NCBI GenBank assembly: GCA_006503475.1
Contig: RSEH01000028.1
Coordinates: forward strand, 148,714-212,713
Direction of reading: 5' to 3'
Length of the DNA: 64,000 nucleotides
Source of the DNA: Stentor roeselii
Taxonomy: Eukaryota; Ciliophora; Heterotrichea; Heterotrichida; Stentoridae
Positions 18,901 to 30,100 of the stretch are shown one piece after another; position 1 is the stretch's first letter; each line of letters opens with the position of its first letter. The notes beneath the pieces are model-generated. The model was given only the letters and a program-made list of their open reading frames with translations, made no database searches and was not told the origin of the DNA. A program made the translations under genes and the position numbers.

Positions 18901-21450
18901 TAAAATGCTTTTAATAATCACTAGTCCTTCAGATGCTGAACTAGTCATCTCTTGACCTCCTGAATAACATTTAACTGCACTTGTGATGAATGAAAAACTT
19001 ATCTCTAAAGACCCTGATGATGGAAACTGAGTTGAAAATGAATAAGCTAGTGTTTGGGTTGATTGCTCTGATATATATGATGAGCTCAAAGATGATCTTA
19101 AGGATTTTAATACTGCTGGAGTTGTTACTTGTAATGAAATGTTTGAAGAATCCATGTTGTATTGATCTTTACTTGTTGTTACCTTGAATGAGACTGGCTC
19201 TGTTGATGGAGGGTTTTTTAAATTGGAAATTTTTAGGGTTATTTGAGATGATTTTTGATCTGAAAACTCGGTTTTAAGTACACCGTTTATAACTGTGCAA
19301 AACATCAGCACTGATTCACTCAAAGTACATGTGATACTTTTACTAAAAACAACACTAGCAGGGGGAACTATATGAATAACTGAAGGAAACGAGTTGAAAG
19401 TAACAATTCTAAACGTCAAACTAGTTTGAGCCGAAACCACATTGGAACTAGAAAAAACACTTAAATCATCCAATCGATGACTCTCATTCATCTTGACAGT
19501 AACACCACTAGTCACCAAATCCACAAGAACCGAATCCTCAAAAGTGCTAACCAAAAACGAAGAACTTTCCTTAAAACTCACAGGATTCTTAAAACTCTTA
19601 ACAATAAACTCCAACCGTCCTGAAAACTCTTCAACAAAAACCTTCTCAAACCGTATCTGTTTAGTCCCAATCAAAATAAACTTAAATCCCAAGTTCATTC
19701 CTTCAGAAACTAAAACACTTTCAACAGAATTTTCTATTTCTTGAGGAACTTCAATTAAAAAAGTCCCATTTTCCGATAAAGGATTTTCAATAAAAATCTC
19801 AAAAAGGTACTCTGTCACATTCCCAGTGACAAAAGACGCAGGTTCAACCCTAACCTGGCACAATCCAGGCAAAGCTTGAAAGCTAAAGATACTATTATTA
19901 GCAACTTGATATAAAAACTCATTTCCAGTGAAAATCTGAATCAAAAAGCAGCACCTTGACTTAGTAGTTCCTGGATTTTTCACATTAGTGACGTAAAAAG
20001 CGAAAGTACCAGTCCCTACATCTGAACTAAACAAATTTTGAATGAAAATTGAATTCTTGATCACTTGTGAAACAGCTGCTGAACTAGTCGATGTTGATGC
20101 AACAAATAACGAGGACTGCAGGGAAAGGCCTTCAGGGAACTGAACAACTAAAGAAAATCCTTTTGAAATAGGCTCTGATGATGAAAGTTTGAACTGCATT
20201 GAACTGATTTGATTAACTGATTCTAAAGCTGATGAAATTTGATGAACTTGAAGAGACCCTGGGTATGCTGCAGAAATAAATGAACTTGAAGAGTCTGATT
20301 GAAAATTCGAGTAACCTGTGGAGATTTGGATGTTGAAGGCTGAGGAAGATCCAGGGTTCGTGCAGTTGTTGAGAGAAAAGAAGAATTTTAAACCTCCTGC
20401 CTTGTAACTTGAGAGAATTGATGAAAGAGTAAGTTTTTTCCCTGACTGCGTCGATGTGAAGGAAAGGTTGTTAATGCCGGAGATTGGAGTCACTGATGAG
20501 CCGGTCAAAGCTACTGATGATGGAAGTTGAATAGTTATAAAAGCATTCACTGGTAAAGGATTCGTTGTGATGAAAGACACTTGATACCTGCTTGGACTGT
20601 TCACTTTATACTCAGTTAAAACCAGTTCTGTACTTTTTAATGAATTCACCTCTGAACAAGAGATCGGGACTTCCAAGTCAAAAGAGTCAAAAAAGGTTCC
20701 GTTGTTATAAACTATAGAGAAATTGAAACCAGTTACTGCTTCAGTACTTGGAGGATTTTTTATTAGGTAAATAGTCATTGAGTAGTTCCCCACAGTCCCT
20801 TTCTCCAAATCAACAACTAGTACTCTTTCTCTCTTCTCACAAAACGGTTGACAGTAAGTCTCATCCTCCCAAAACTCTTCAACCAATTCGCCTGGATTCA
20901 AGTTCTTATTCCAAAAAGGAAAACCTATCAAAAGACTAGAATTTTCAGGTAATTCTTTCACTAAAGTCAAATTTACAGTCCAATTGCTAAGTTCTCCACA
21001 AACCTGAGAACTACTTAAAAGACTTGCAGATTCTAAAGGAAGTGCCAAGTACTTAACAGTTATTTTAGATGAATCTGACAATCCAAGAGTCTCATTCAAA
21101 GCATTTATCCTTAAATCGTAAACCTTTCCCGGTGCCGGGTTGATGACTCCATCAATTTCTACAGTAACCGAGTCATTAAGCGACACTTTACCTTTAAGCT
21201 CTAAAGAAACATCATTGCCATTCCTGCTACATGAAAACAGAACATTAGGTCCAAGGACAGTGCATTGAAAACTGCTAAACTGTACATTTGAAGGAAAAAA
21301 AATCAAAACCAAGACACCTTCAACTTCTTGATTGAAAGCAAAAGAAAACTTATACCAAGTTTCATTTAAAATCAAGTAACTTCCTAACTGCACCCTGAAG
21401 TTGTTGAGTTCCGCAGCAAGTGCGAGATAGAGAATGATTATGAAAATCAT
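15940..21450 (-). CDS. giant Cys-rich multi-pass membrane protein with a Notch-type LNR (1,836 aa)
   Basis: Starts with a signal peptide (MIFIIILYLALAAELN). Residues about 15-890 form a Ser/Thr/Asn-rich, probably beta-rich ectodomain of repeated modules with many N-glycosylation sequons. Residues about 893-1297 are furin/GPI-type Cys repeats (CPSGFF, CSSCPSGW, CLECLEGY). A Lin-12/Notch repeat follows near 1307-1345 (FNNSVCDSSCNNEQCKFDNA). Five or six hydrophobic segments lie at about 1357-1570. The cytosolic tail of about 265 residues is acidic and Ser/Pro-rich. The layout resembles the protein at 3005-10636: signal, ectodomain, Cys repeats, membrane block, tail. Its ATG lies only 2 nt after the importin beta stop on the same strand. 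A surface receptor or adhesion role is inference. Confidence 0.85.
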   Translation of the reverse strand: MIFIIILYLALAAELNNFRVQLGSYLILNETWYKFSFAFNQEVEGVLVLIFFPSNVQFSSFQCTVLGPNVLFSCSRNGNDVSLELKGKVSLNDSVTVEIDGVINPAPGKVYDLRINALNETLGLSDSSKITVKYLALPLESASLLSSSQVCGELSNWTVNLTLVKELPENSSLLIGFPFWNKNLNPGELVEEFWEDETYCQPFCEKRERVLVVDLEKGTVGNYSMTIYLIKNPPSTEAVTGFNFSIVYNNGTFFDSFDLEVPISCSEVNSLKSTELVLTEYKVNSPSRYQVSFITTNPLPVNAFITIQLPSSVALTGSSVTPISGINNLSFTSTQSGKKLTLSSILSSYKAGGLKFFFSLNNCTNPGSSSAFNIQISTGYSNFQSDSSSSFISAAYPGSLQVHQISSALESVNQISSMQFKLSSSEPISKGFSLVVQFPEGLSLQSSLFVASTSTSSAAVSQVIKNSIFIQNLFSSDVGTGTFAFYVTNVKNPGTTKSRCCFLIQIFTGNEFLYQVANNSIFSFQALPGLCQVRVEPASFVTGNVTEYLFEIFIENPLSENGTFLIEVPQEIENSVESVLVSEGMNLGFKFILIGTKQIRFEKVFVEEFSGRLEFIVKSFKNPVSFKESSSFLVSTFEDSVLVDLVTSGVTVKMNESHRLDDLSVFSSSNVVSAQTSLTFRIVTFNSFPSVIHIVPPASVVFSKSITCTLSESVLMFCTVINGVLKTEFSDQKSSQITLKISNLKNPPSTEPVSFKVTTSKDQYNMDSSNISLQVTTPAVLKSLRSSLSSSYISEQSTQTLAYSFSTQFPSSGSLEISFSFITSAVKCYSGGQEMTSSASEGLVIIKSILSNTGEITLKNLINPSEAGTFPVTVTSKTSLDYLVEQQQVFLTITCKSPCKTCAGVASFCTSCGENFPYLYDETCHSKCKSGFYATSLKTCESCSYPCQQCEGSSTRCVECLEGYLLGFECLEKCSVGYYPSGKICLSCILPCKNCESKEKCLECSAPYTLSSSTCIISCPDPQISFSGACVSCENCLTCKTSPNSCTSCSPNLNLFKSSCVSICPSGSFPKNSICESCSSNCLTCEFSSSSCSSCPSGWVLESSSCISECSEGFYSSKASCILCEYPCKTCESSTSCLTCFEGLLLQGKSCVNKCDSGFFASGSLCEPCPVSCSSCLSSSLCTSCLSRLNLFHTSCVSECPSGFFASGGLCLDCLNCEVCSEDGCLSSCSEGKVYLNGTCLEKCPNRTVEVESVCISCQGCLDCLGSPTNCSSCEEGMVLFEGICLKSCPQGYSSENSSCVLNETGFCADGCPFELFNNSVCDSSCNNEQCKFDNAMCSDDYQEESVRRSDEFEVQQNPFIISAISAVIAGVSAAVSLFVGGQFSMIACPFVACLEAITKICLLGSINEADGFKGRVLLSQSQKFDLILGGMVGVFTLHYLINFCFVIFYWVYLRRTDYLHKTWTRLHCWGIVLLTCLMTCFSFKTVLLLVAKIPRVELFDAKFESNLSFRKVFRFFGILQFFVVFVPFLALCAVILVSFSPGSLTFSICVDCALLEIFSQGFTFFAFCSDSESSVVKYLESKKTVEESSNTVVVTESIVDFTKRNQGSFKEEPEVEESEQVSTPPSSEGTVVNYPGIISGIRIKKPVLSKKHFSFSLANIAPSHIISEEMIDFDDFQIDLDDLRRVYLKLHGYQSKLPVVKDFYPPLIIDADGQVIEADLNLSDYELIGIDPENPKIGEFRHKAFNTRVRLVRDFSGSAIESFQLPDPDSDPTIKNPILISPQENSPNLNINDSSLKSTSKVSITTLFRSGSPPKGILSRSLYPHPGLSPQLETP

Positions 21451-21452
21451 GA

Positions 21453-23924
21453 CTACAAATTATTTATTCTAAGATACGAGTTATGTGCAATTTCTTTCAC
21501 TTCTTTTGAAGGGTGACTTCTAGCCATGACTAAAAATTGATGAACTTTCTGAGTTTTTAACAAATAAGCAGATGACTCACGGAAGGTCGTCGCGATGTCT
21601 CCGACTAGTCCAGAAGCGTAAAGCCATGTGTCGGGTGAGGACTTGTAATTGGGCTGAGTGAGGACTACGCATAAGTCGACTACTTCTTCAATTCTTCCAA
21701 TCATCATCGCTTGACTGTTCGCTTCCTTCAAGCCGTAGACTAGGTTGACGTAAAAGCATAAAACACTTGAGCGAAGAAGGTTTATTGCATCGAAAACGTC
21801 AGGGTTTTCTTCTTCTATAACGTTTTTCTTGCATAGGGTTGAAGCACTGTCGATGTATTGAATTATTGTTTGGTGGTAATTTGCGTAAACACCTGGAATA
21901 CCGCATATGTCGCCTAGGGTGTTAATTGTCTCGATTTTCACTTGGAGATTCACGGATTCGTTTGAAAGAATTAGAGAAAAACGAGGAATGAAATGGCTTA
22001 GGTAGGGCTCGAATTTCAAGTAAAGAGAACGGGCTAAGTCACCGATGCACATCACTGATGACTTGCACTTCTCCAGCGCCAAGATATCCTCAAGTCCCCA
22101 AATCAACAAAGGTGCCACATGTTTCATATATTTTTCAAACCTATTCTCCATTTTATCCGCAATAGCTCCAAAAACATCCAAACCCGCCTCAAAGGCCATT
22201 TTATTATTTTCCACAACTTTCAAAACAATTTCCATAGCTCTATCACAAATCGTTTCTTTCAGACTAGCCGTGGAACTGATTTCAAAGATCGCTTCAACAA
22301 CAATTAAAATAGGAGCTTGCAGGGTGTTAGAAGCCTGTTGCAAGAATTCCAAGTACCAGCTGAGTTTATTTTCAAAGAAAGGTCCACATGTCTTCGGAGA
22401 CTTTCTAATAATGGCTGGAATGACCGTGATTGCATTGATATGCGCATTATTGCTTTGAGTCTCATTAAGTACTGAGGTTGTAACTTTGTAAAGACTTTCA
22501 ACAGTTTCTCTTGCCATGTTCTGCACGAGTTCCGGGCAGTTCAACACGAAATTAAGACAAGTGCATCCATGTCCAGAGACCTCGTCTTTGTCGTTGATCA
22601 TGGCGATGATGATCTCGAACAGGTCGATTTTGTTGAAGTAAAGTGGAAGTTCCTCGATGTTCGAGATGATGTTTGACAAGCACCAGGCAACTGCGAGTCT
22701 GACGGAGTAACTTGGGTTGTTCAGTAGTTTTTTCAAGGTGCCTATTGAAGAACGTACCAGGTGGCCAAGGGAATCCGCACTGGGACCTTTCATGATGCTT
22801 CCGAAGACTAGCGCTGCTGATTTCATCATTTTCAGGTTTGGACTGGAGAGGTTTGTGGAGATGTAAGTGTAAACGATGTCAACTACCGGGTCTTTAAAGA
22901 CCTCAGCAATGCTTTTTAAGGTGTAACAACAGGACTTTTGAAGACTTATTTCGTCGTCTTCTTCAAATATATGCATTTTTGATAGTAATATCGGAGTCAA
23001 AGAAGCAGCTGCTGTGATCAGGTAACCCTTGTGTCGCTGAAGACCTTCTGACCTTTCAGCTTCGATTTGACCTAAAGTGTTCCAAAACTCAACAGCTAAG
23101 ATAGCAACTTGCAAGTCATCATTATTAATCGCAGAATAAGTCAAATTTCCCAAGTCAATCAAGTTATTTTCAAGAAAATCATAAAAAATCCCTGCTATTT
23201 CCACTATAGTCTGCATTGACTCTCTACGAATCTCAACACGAGGATGCACTGCAAGTCGATATAAAGTAGATAAAATAATTCCACGTTCTTCATCATTCAT
23301 GAAGTTCTGCTTAAAAAACCTTAAACTGTTCTTCAATCCATTGATAGACGCTTTGGTTATACTTGTGTTTTTTTCCTCTTCAGAGAGACCTGCGATAAAA
23401 GCTGTTAAAATCGAATTCGCTTCGTCTTTCGAGAAGAAGTCTTCTGTGGCCACCTCGCAAATGTACCCTAAAGCCATTAAAGCTGCTTCTTTAAATGTTG
23501 GGTTCACATTCATGCTGTTCATTATCAAGATATTTAAAAGTTCCGGCCATTGTCGTGATGGCAACTCGAATCTACTAATTTCTGAAATGATTTGTGCGGA
23601 GACTTGCCGCAAGTCACGTGATTCATCAGCGAGCATTGCGAGAATTGTTGATTTTAAGCTTTGTTTAGTTTGACCTGGGAGAAAAAGCCATAAATCTTGA
23701 AGACTTGGGTCATTTGTTGAGTTTTTTATTAGGTTTTTTAAGTATATTCCTGATATTTGCCGCGGTAAATGTAATTTCATTCGGTTTGATAGTGTCTCGC
23801 TTAGAACTATGAATAAGTTTCCTGGGTTCATCCGGAGTTCTTGGTTTAGGTACTCCAGAGAACGCTGTTGTAGTTCTTGACTTCCTGATTGGGCTGAGAT
23901 TAAGATATCTTCGATAGAAGACAT
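21453..23924 (-). CDS. importin beta / karyopherin beta-1
   Basis: An 823-residue all-helical HEAT-repeat protein, near the usual 860-880 residues of importin beta-1. The N-terminal importin-beta domain is clear (SLEYLNQELRMNPGNLFIVL, then RQISGIYLKNLIKN). Typical blocks follow, such as DLRQVSAQIISEIS, ALMALGYICEV and VRLAVAWCLSNIISNIEEL. It carries importin-alpha-bound cargo through nuclear pores and is released by RanGTP. The stop TAG (21453-21455) is separated by 2 nt from the ATG of the giant membrane protein downstream, so no room is left for a terminator or promoter between them. Upstream, 252 nt of AT-rich sequence separate it from the divergent kinesin gene. A close paralogue such as transportin is less likely, given the acidic EEDDEIS segment in the middle. 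Confidence 0.93.
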   Translation of the reverse strand: MSSIEDILISAQSGSQELQQRSLEYLNQELRMNPGNLFIVLSETLSNRMKLHLPRQISGIYLKNLIKNSTNDPSLQDLWLFLPGQTKQSLKSTILAMLADESRDLRQVSAQIISEISRFELPSRQWPELLNILIMNSMNVNPTFKEAALMALGYICEVATEDFFSKDEANSILTAFIAGLSEEEKNTSITKASINGLKNSLRFFKQNFMNDEERGIILSTLYRLAVHPRVEIRRESMQTIVEIAGIFYDFLENNLIDLGNLTYSAINNDDLQVAILAVEFWNTLGQIEAERSEGLQRHKGYLITAAASLTPILLSKMHIFEEDDEISLQKSCCYTLKSIAEVFKDPVVDIVYTYISTNLSSPNLKMMKSAALVFGSIMKGPSADSLGHLVRSSIGTLKKLLNNPSYSVRLAVAWCLSNIISNIEELPLYFNKIDLFEIIIAMINDKDEVSGHGCTCLNFVLNCPELVQNMARETVESLYKVTTSVLNETQSNNAHINAITVIPAIIRKSPKTCGPFFENKLSWYLEFLQQASNTLQAPILIVVEAIFEISSTASLKETICDRAMEIVLKVVENNKMAFEAGLDVFGAIADKMENRFEKYMKHVAPLLIWGLEDILALEKCKSSVMCIGDLARSLYLKFEPYLSHFIPRFSLILSNESVNLQVKIETINTLGDICGIPGVYANYHQTIIQYIDSASTLCKKNVIEEENPDVFDAINLLRSSVLCFYVNLVYGLKEANSQAMMIGRIEEVVDLCVVLTQPNYKSSPDTWLYASGLVGDIATTFRESSAYLLKTQKVHQFLVMARSHPSKEVKEIAHNSYLRINNL

Positions 23925-24176
23925 TTTTATTTAGTGGGTGGAAGAAAGTTTAGTTTAGGAAGAAGGGCTCTGAGAAAGAAGATGAGAATAATAAAGATTC
24001 TTAAAATTAAAGATATTTTTATTTAACATAAAAATGATTACAGTGAATCAAAGTGATAACTAATCTTTTTAGTAATATCTTAAAAACCACTAAAAAAAAT
24101 CAATCATTTAAATCAAGAACAAATCTCCTTCAACATTAAATCTCTAAAACTTGAATCCTCATTAAATCCAGTCAAA

Positions 24177-27100
24177 ATGGTTGAAAGCAAAGACAACGTA
24201 AAAGTGGCAGTTCGAATCCGTCCCTTGAACGACCGAGAGCTTCAAGAAACAAGTAAAAAATGTGTGACAATAACAGAAGAATGTCGAAAACTTACCTTAG
24301 CAGACCACAAGTCCTTCACATACGACTACATAGCAGACGAGTCCACTTCACAAGAAAAGTTATTCGAGATGGTAGGTCGTCCAATCGCAGGTTCTTGCAT
24401 GAGCGGGTACAACGGGACCATCTTCGCTTACGGCCAGACCGGTTCAGGCAAGACCTTCACAATTCAAGGGCAAGGCCTGGAAGAATCTTCCTCAGAAGCG
24501 TTTCAACACCCTTTACGAGGGATCCTTCCTCGTTGTTTTGAATATATTTTCGGTGCCGTGAGTTCCGCTTTGAAAGCAGGTAATTCTGAGTTCCTGATAA
24601 AATGTTCTTACCTTGAAATCTACCAAGAACAAATAAATGACCTTCTCGACCCAAACCCTCACAACCTGCTTCTTCGAGAAGATATGAAAAAAGGTCCTTA
24701 TGTTGAAGGGTTAATTGAGGAAAAAGTCTCGAATTTGATTCAAACTTATGCACTTCTCAAGACTGGAGCACGAAATCGACATGTAAGTTCCACGTCGATG
24801 AACAAGGAAAGTTCTCGTAGTCATTCAGTCTTTACTTTGCATGTTGAAAGTAAAAATACTTTTGATGGACTCACGAATTTCAAGTCAAGCAGGTTTAACT
24901 TGATTGACTTGGCGGGAAGTGAAAGGCAGAAGTTCACTGCTTGTGTTGGAGAAAGACTCAAGGAAGCTGGAATGATTAACAAAAGTCTCTCTGCACTTGG
25001 AAATGTGATTAATTCTTTAGTTGAAGTCAGTGAAGGCAAACAACGTCATATTCCTTATCGCGACTCGAAACTCACCTTTTTGCTAAAAGACTCTTTAGGA
25101 GGAAATTCAAAAACTTTCATCATCGCAAACATCAGCCCCTCGATTTCTTCATTGTCTGAAACGCTTTCTACTTTAAAATTCGCCCAAAGGGCGAAACTGA
25201 TCAGAAACTCTGCAGTGATCAATGAAGATACCTCAGGAACTGTCATGACTCTCAAGGCAGAAATTAAAAGACTTAAAGCAGAACTTGAAGCTATTCAACA
25301 AGTCGCTCAAGTCGCAATCACCACTTGTCCTAAATGCGCAGGTCTTAGTCAAGTCGACCTTCCTGGTCTTCTCAGTTCTTTTGAAAAAAACACGGAATCT
25401 GAAGTACTTTTAGAGCAAAACCTTAGACTTAGACTTGAACATGAAAGAAAATGGGATAAAAGTCTTGCGGATAAGGACTTGGCAATTGAAAATTTGAGGA
25501 ATGTTGTGCAGAAATTGGAAAATAAAGTGAATCATGATAAAATGATTATTAAATTTAGAGATGCTACTATTGTTAAGTTGCAGAATGGCCTGGAGGATAA
25601 GGATGTTGAAGCACTTAGGAAAGAAAATGAAGGACTTAGAAGTGAAATTGAAAATAATCCAATCACTGCTCGACTTACTGCGGAAAATAAGATTTTAAAT
25701 GAAGAAATTGCTGAAATGAGACTTGAGTTGGAAAATGGGTATGGAAGTTTAAGGCAACAAAATGCGGAATTAAAGGATTTTACTGAAAAGTTGTGTGAGA
25801 GTCTTAGGGTTAGTGCTTTGGAAAGAGAAAAAATTAAAATGGTGGTTAAGGAAATTACTGCAGGGGTTGATTTAAACTTGGTTTTTCAGAATTTTGAAGA
25901 AAATTATGAAAAAAAAATTGGGGAACTGTCAATGACCCTAAAAGACCTTCAAAAAGAGCATTCTCAAGTTCTCGCCGAGAACCAAATGATCCACCTAAAC
26001 TACATGGAGCACTTTGAAGGAGACGACAACCTTCTCGACAGTCGAATCGAAGAAATATCTCCAAGAATATCCCTTCGAACAGAAGACGAGTACCGAAGAC
26101 TCGAAAAGGAAATGGAAGAATTAAAGCTGAAACTTTTAAACGAATGTCAACTAACCGAAAAGCTAACAATAGAAAAAAGAAACCTAGAAAAAACCTGTTC
26201 AGAAGCCCTTCAAGAAAACCATTATCTAAAAGACTCCAAAGACAAACTAACAATCCTCGAAGGGCAAATCGAAGTGCTTCAATCACAAGTCGAAGAAAAA
26301 TACGCTGCTTTGATGCAGTCATCACAAGACGTTGACAACTTGACTGAATCAAACGACTTCCTCAAAGGAGAGATTTCAAGACTCACCTCTTCAGTTCACC
26401 TTCACAAAGAAAAAAATCAAAGCCTTGAAATTTTTATTTTAAATCTAGAAAAACAAATCTCTGAACAGAACTCGCTCATTGTCGCTCTTCATGAACCGAC
26501 TGGAAATAAGACTCTTGCTCTTGCTTTGAATGAAGTCGACTCTTATAAGCAAAAATGTCAGGAATTAGAAGCTGAAATTAATTGTCTTAAAAAATCTTTA
26601 CTTGAAAATCAGAACAACTTTCAAAATTTAGTTAAAATTAAAGAAGCTGCTGTTGTTGACTTGCAGGCTGCTAATGAAATCTTAACGGAACTCAAACTGA
26701 AACTTGCTGAAAATAGTAAAAAATTTGAAAATTTGCAGGATAAGAACTTGCAACTTGAAGAAGAACTTGAAAACTTGAAAGAAATTGCGGAAAGAGATAA
26801 AAATCATGCGAATATCTTGAAAGAAAGAACTTTGGTTAAGCATAACGAAGCTTTGATGAAAGTTAACAATGAAAAAAATGAATTGGAAAAAGAAATTGAC
26901 TTGTTGAAAAATAAACTTGTTAACAACTCTTATGACTTGAATGAAGTCAAGAAAACTGAAAATGACTTAAAAGCGAGACTTTCAAAGGAAATAAAAAAAA
27001 GTGAAATCTTGTGTCATGATTTAATCGACTTAAGAGTTGATTATGAAAGTCAGTTAAAAGTTTCTAATGATCGAATTTTTAGCTTGAAAGATGAACTCGA

Positions 27101-30100
27101 AAAAGTTGAAGAACAAAAAAATGTCTTTGGAGAGCAGGTCAAAGAACTGCAGGGAAAAATTGAAGAAAGAGGAAAGGAAATCGAAAAAACTATTAGTCAG
27201 TTTGAAACTACTATCAGGATTCTTGGAGAAGAAAGTGTGAAAAAAGAAAAAAGTTTAAAAGATGAAATCTCGAATCTTCTTTTAGAATCAAATATTTTAA
27301 TAGTTGAGAAAAAAAAGTTAGAAGAAGAAAAAAATCAACTTGAATTAGATTTTTCAGAGATTCAAAAAGATTTAACTGAAAAAGATAAAAAAATTAAAGA
27401 AATTTTTCAAGAAAATAAAGAAGTCAATGAAATTTTAAACAAAGTAAAGGATGAATATCAACAGAAAACCTTGGAAATAGAAAAAGTTCGATTGGAGCTT
27501 GATTCAGTTTCTTCAGAAAAAGAGCTTTTTTCGTTAGAAAACCAAAAATTGCTTTATCAAAATGAAGAGTCTCAGGTGGAACTGAACTTGCTGAGAATCG
27601 AGAAGAGTAATTTTGAGTTCGAGTTGAAATTATTGACACAGGAAAAGGAGAAGTCAAAAAATGACCTGGATGTTTTGAGAGTTGAACACAAAAAAATACT
27701 TGAAAAATTTAATCAGACTAAAGAAGATTTTAACTTAATAAAAGAAGAGAAAAGGAACTTGACTACAAGTTTCGAAAATTTAAGAGTTAAAAATTTGGAA
27801 ATTACTGAAAATATCGAAAAGTTGTCAAAAATACTGGAAAATGAAAAGGTTAATAAAGAAGAACTGGAAAATTTAAATAAAAACTTGAAAATTTCGATAG
27901 AGTCTAGTTTTAAAGAAATTCAAGATAAAGAAATGATGAAAAATCGCTTGGAAGAAGAATTAATGAGTCTTAGTAAACAAAATGAAAACCTTTTAAAGCA
28001 AAATAATGAAATATTGATCATAAAAAATGACTTTGAAAGAAAGGTCAGTCATTTAGTTAAAGAAAATGAGGATCTAGCTGTGAAAATATCAGAAAACATC
28101 AAACTCACTCAAACTCTTCAAGAAAATTTAACAATTTATTCAAACGAAAAACAAAGATTAAATGATTTACTCTTTCAGAAGTCTCAAGAAATTCAAGAAA
28201 ACCACAAAGAAATAGAAAAAACAAACAAAAGACTAGAAGAAAGCACTTTGATTATAAAAAATCTTGAAGAAAGTCTTAAATCTGCTGAAGGTGAACATAG
28301 AGCAGAAGTCATTCAAATTACTCAAAAAAATCAACTTAAACTTGAAGAAACAAGTGAAAATTTCGAAAAACAGTTAAAGACTCTACATCAATCAAAAAAT
28401 GATGCAATTCAAGAAATTCAGACGAAAATTGACCAAATTTCTTCTCAGTTTCAATTAAAATCTTCAGAATTACAAGAAAAAAACAAGAATCTCGAATTGG
28501 CCTATTCGAAAACTGAAAAACTTGAAAAAGAATTAAATGTTTTAATGTCTGATTATCAAGAAAAGTCATCACAAATTGAGAAAATAAAAGATGAAAACGA
28601 GTCTCTTTCAACTGAAATCGCAGTTCTAACAGAAACAAATAAAGAAAAGATAAGCTTGATCAAAGACCTTGAACAAGAAGCTCTTGATTTAAAAGAAGAA
28701 CTTAAAAAATTAAGAAGTGTTGTTGAAGACTTGACCTTTAAACACAATAAGGTAAATAGTCAACTTGAGGCAAAAGAGTCTCTTTTAAATGAGCAAGTCA
28801 AACAAAATCAGGCTTTTGAGTTGATCGTCAATGAAAAAGATGAAAAGATTAAATCTTTCCTGGCAAAAATTAAAGAAATAGAAGAAAAATCTGAAGAAAT
28901 AAAAAAACTTAACTTTTCACTTGAGGAAGAAAAAAAAGTTTCTATTGAATCAATTGAGACTTTCCAAAAAACTCTAAAGAAACTAAATGAAACTGTTACC
29001 AGTCAAGATCTTATCCTGAAAGAAACCATAACGTCCAAATCAACTCTCGAAATAAAAAGTGAAGAACAAAATTTAGAAATAAATAAAAAATCTGAAAAAA
29101 TCAATGAAATGACTGAAACTATTCTGATGTTAAAAAAAATTCAGGAAACTCTTAATAATGACTTAGAAACAATCAACGGAGAAAAAAAGTTGATTCAGCA
29201 AGAACTCAAAATAAAAGACGACCTGTTAATTGGAAAAGCTTCAGAATTGGAACATTTGAAAGAAGTTCACCAGAAATATGAAGAAAAAATAAGTTGTCAA
29301 GAAAATCTGCTGGAAAGTCGCATTCAAACAATCAAAACACAAGAAAACGAAATAAAAACTTCTGCAGATGAACTAATTCTCTTAAAAAACAAACTTGAAG
29401 ATAATGAAAAAGAACTTTCTAAAGTTTTAAACGAAATACAAGAAACTTCTGCGAAGATAGAAAAAATTGAAAGAGAAAATCTTTGTTTAAATGAAGTTCA
29501 TGAAAAAGAGCAAGGAGAAATTCTTTTGTTGAAAGAAGAAGCAGAAAACAGCAAAAAATCAATACAAGACTTGCAAATAACAAAAGAAAAACAAGAAGAG
29601 ACCATTAAGAAACTCACCTTTTCTTATGAAGAAAAAGAAAAAAAATGTGAAAATTTTTCAAATTTGATAGAATCCCAAAAAGTCCAAATCGAAGAAAAAA
29701 TCACTGAACTTCATCTAAAATTTGAAGAAAACAAAGAAATTAATAAAGAAATCGAAAAAGTCACAACTGAACAACAAGAGACTAACAAAAAGTTAATTGA
29801 AGCCAAAGCAGAGAACCAAAATCTCAGAGAAAAAATTCAAGTTTTGAACAAGAAAATAAACGATTTAGAACTGAGCTTAGAGTCAAAAACAACTGAAAAC
29901 TCTTTTATTTCAACTAGAATCATAGAAAACGAAAAAATCATTGAAGAGTTCAAGCAAGAGTTCGAAAAATCCCTAAAAACCATTGAAACCAAAGAAAAAA
30001 ACATTCAAGACTCAAATGAAAAAATCCAAGATTTATTAAAAAAACTCGAAAATTCAACTCAAAATCTCGAATCAAACAATAAAAACCTTGCAGAAAAAAC

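Noticed and set aside
24201-24215. T-loop-like GTTCGAATCC as a tRNA hint
   Set aside because: It lies inside the kinesin coding sequence and no acceptor stem or anticodon arm surrounds it.
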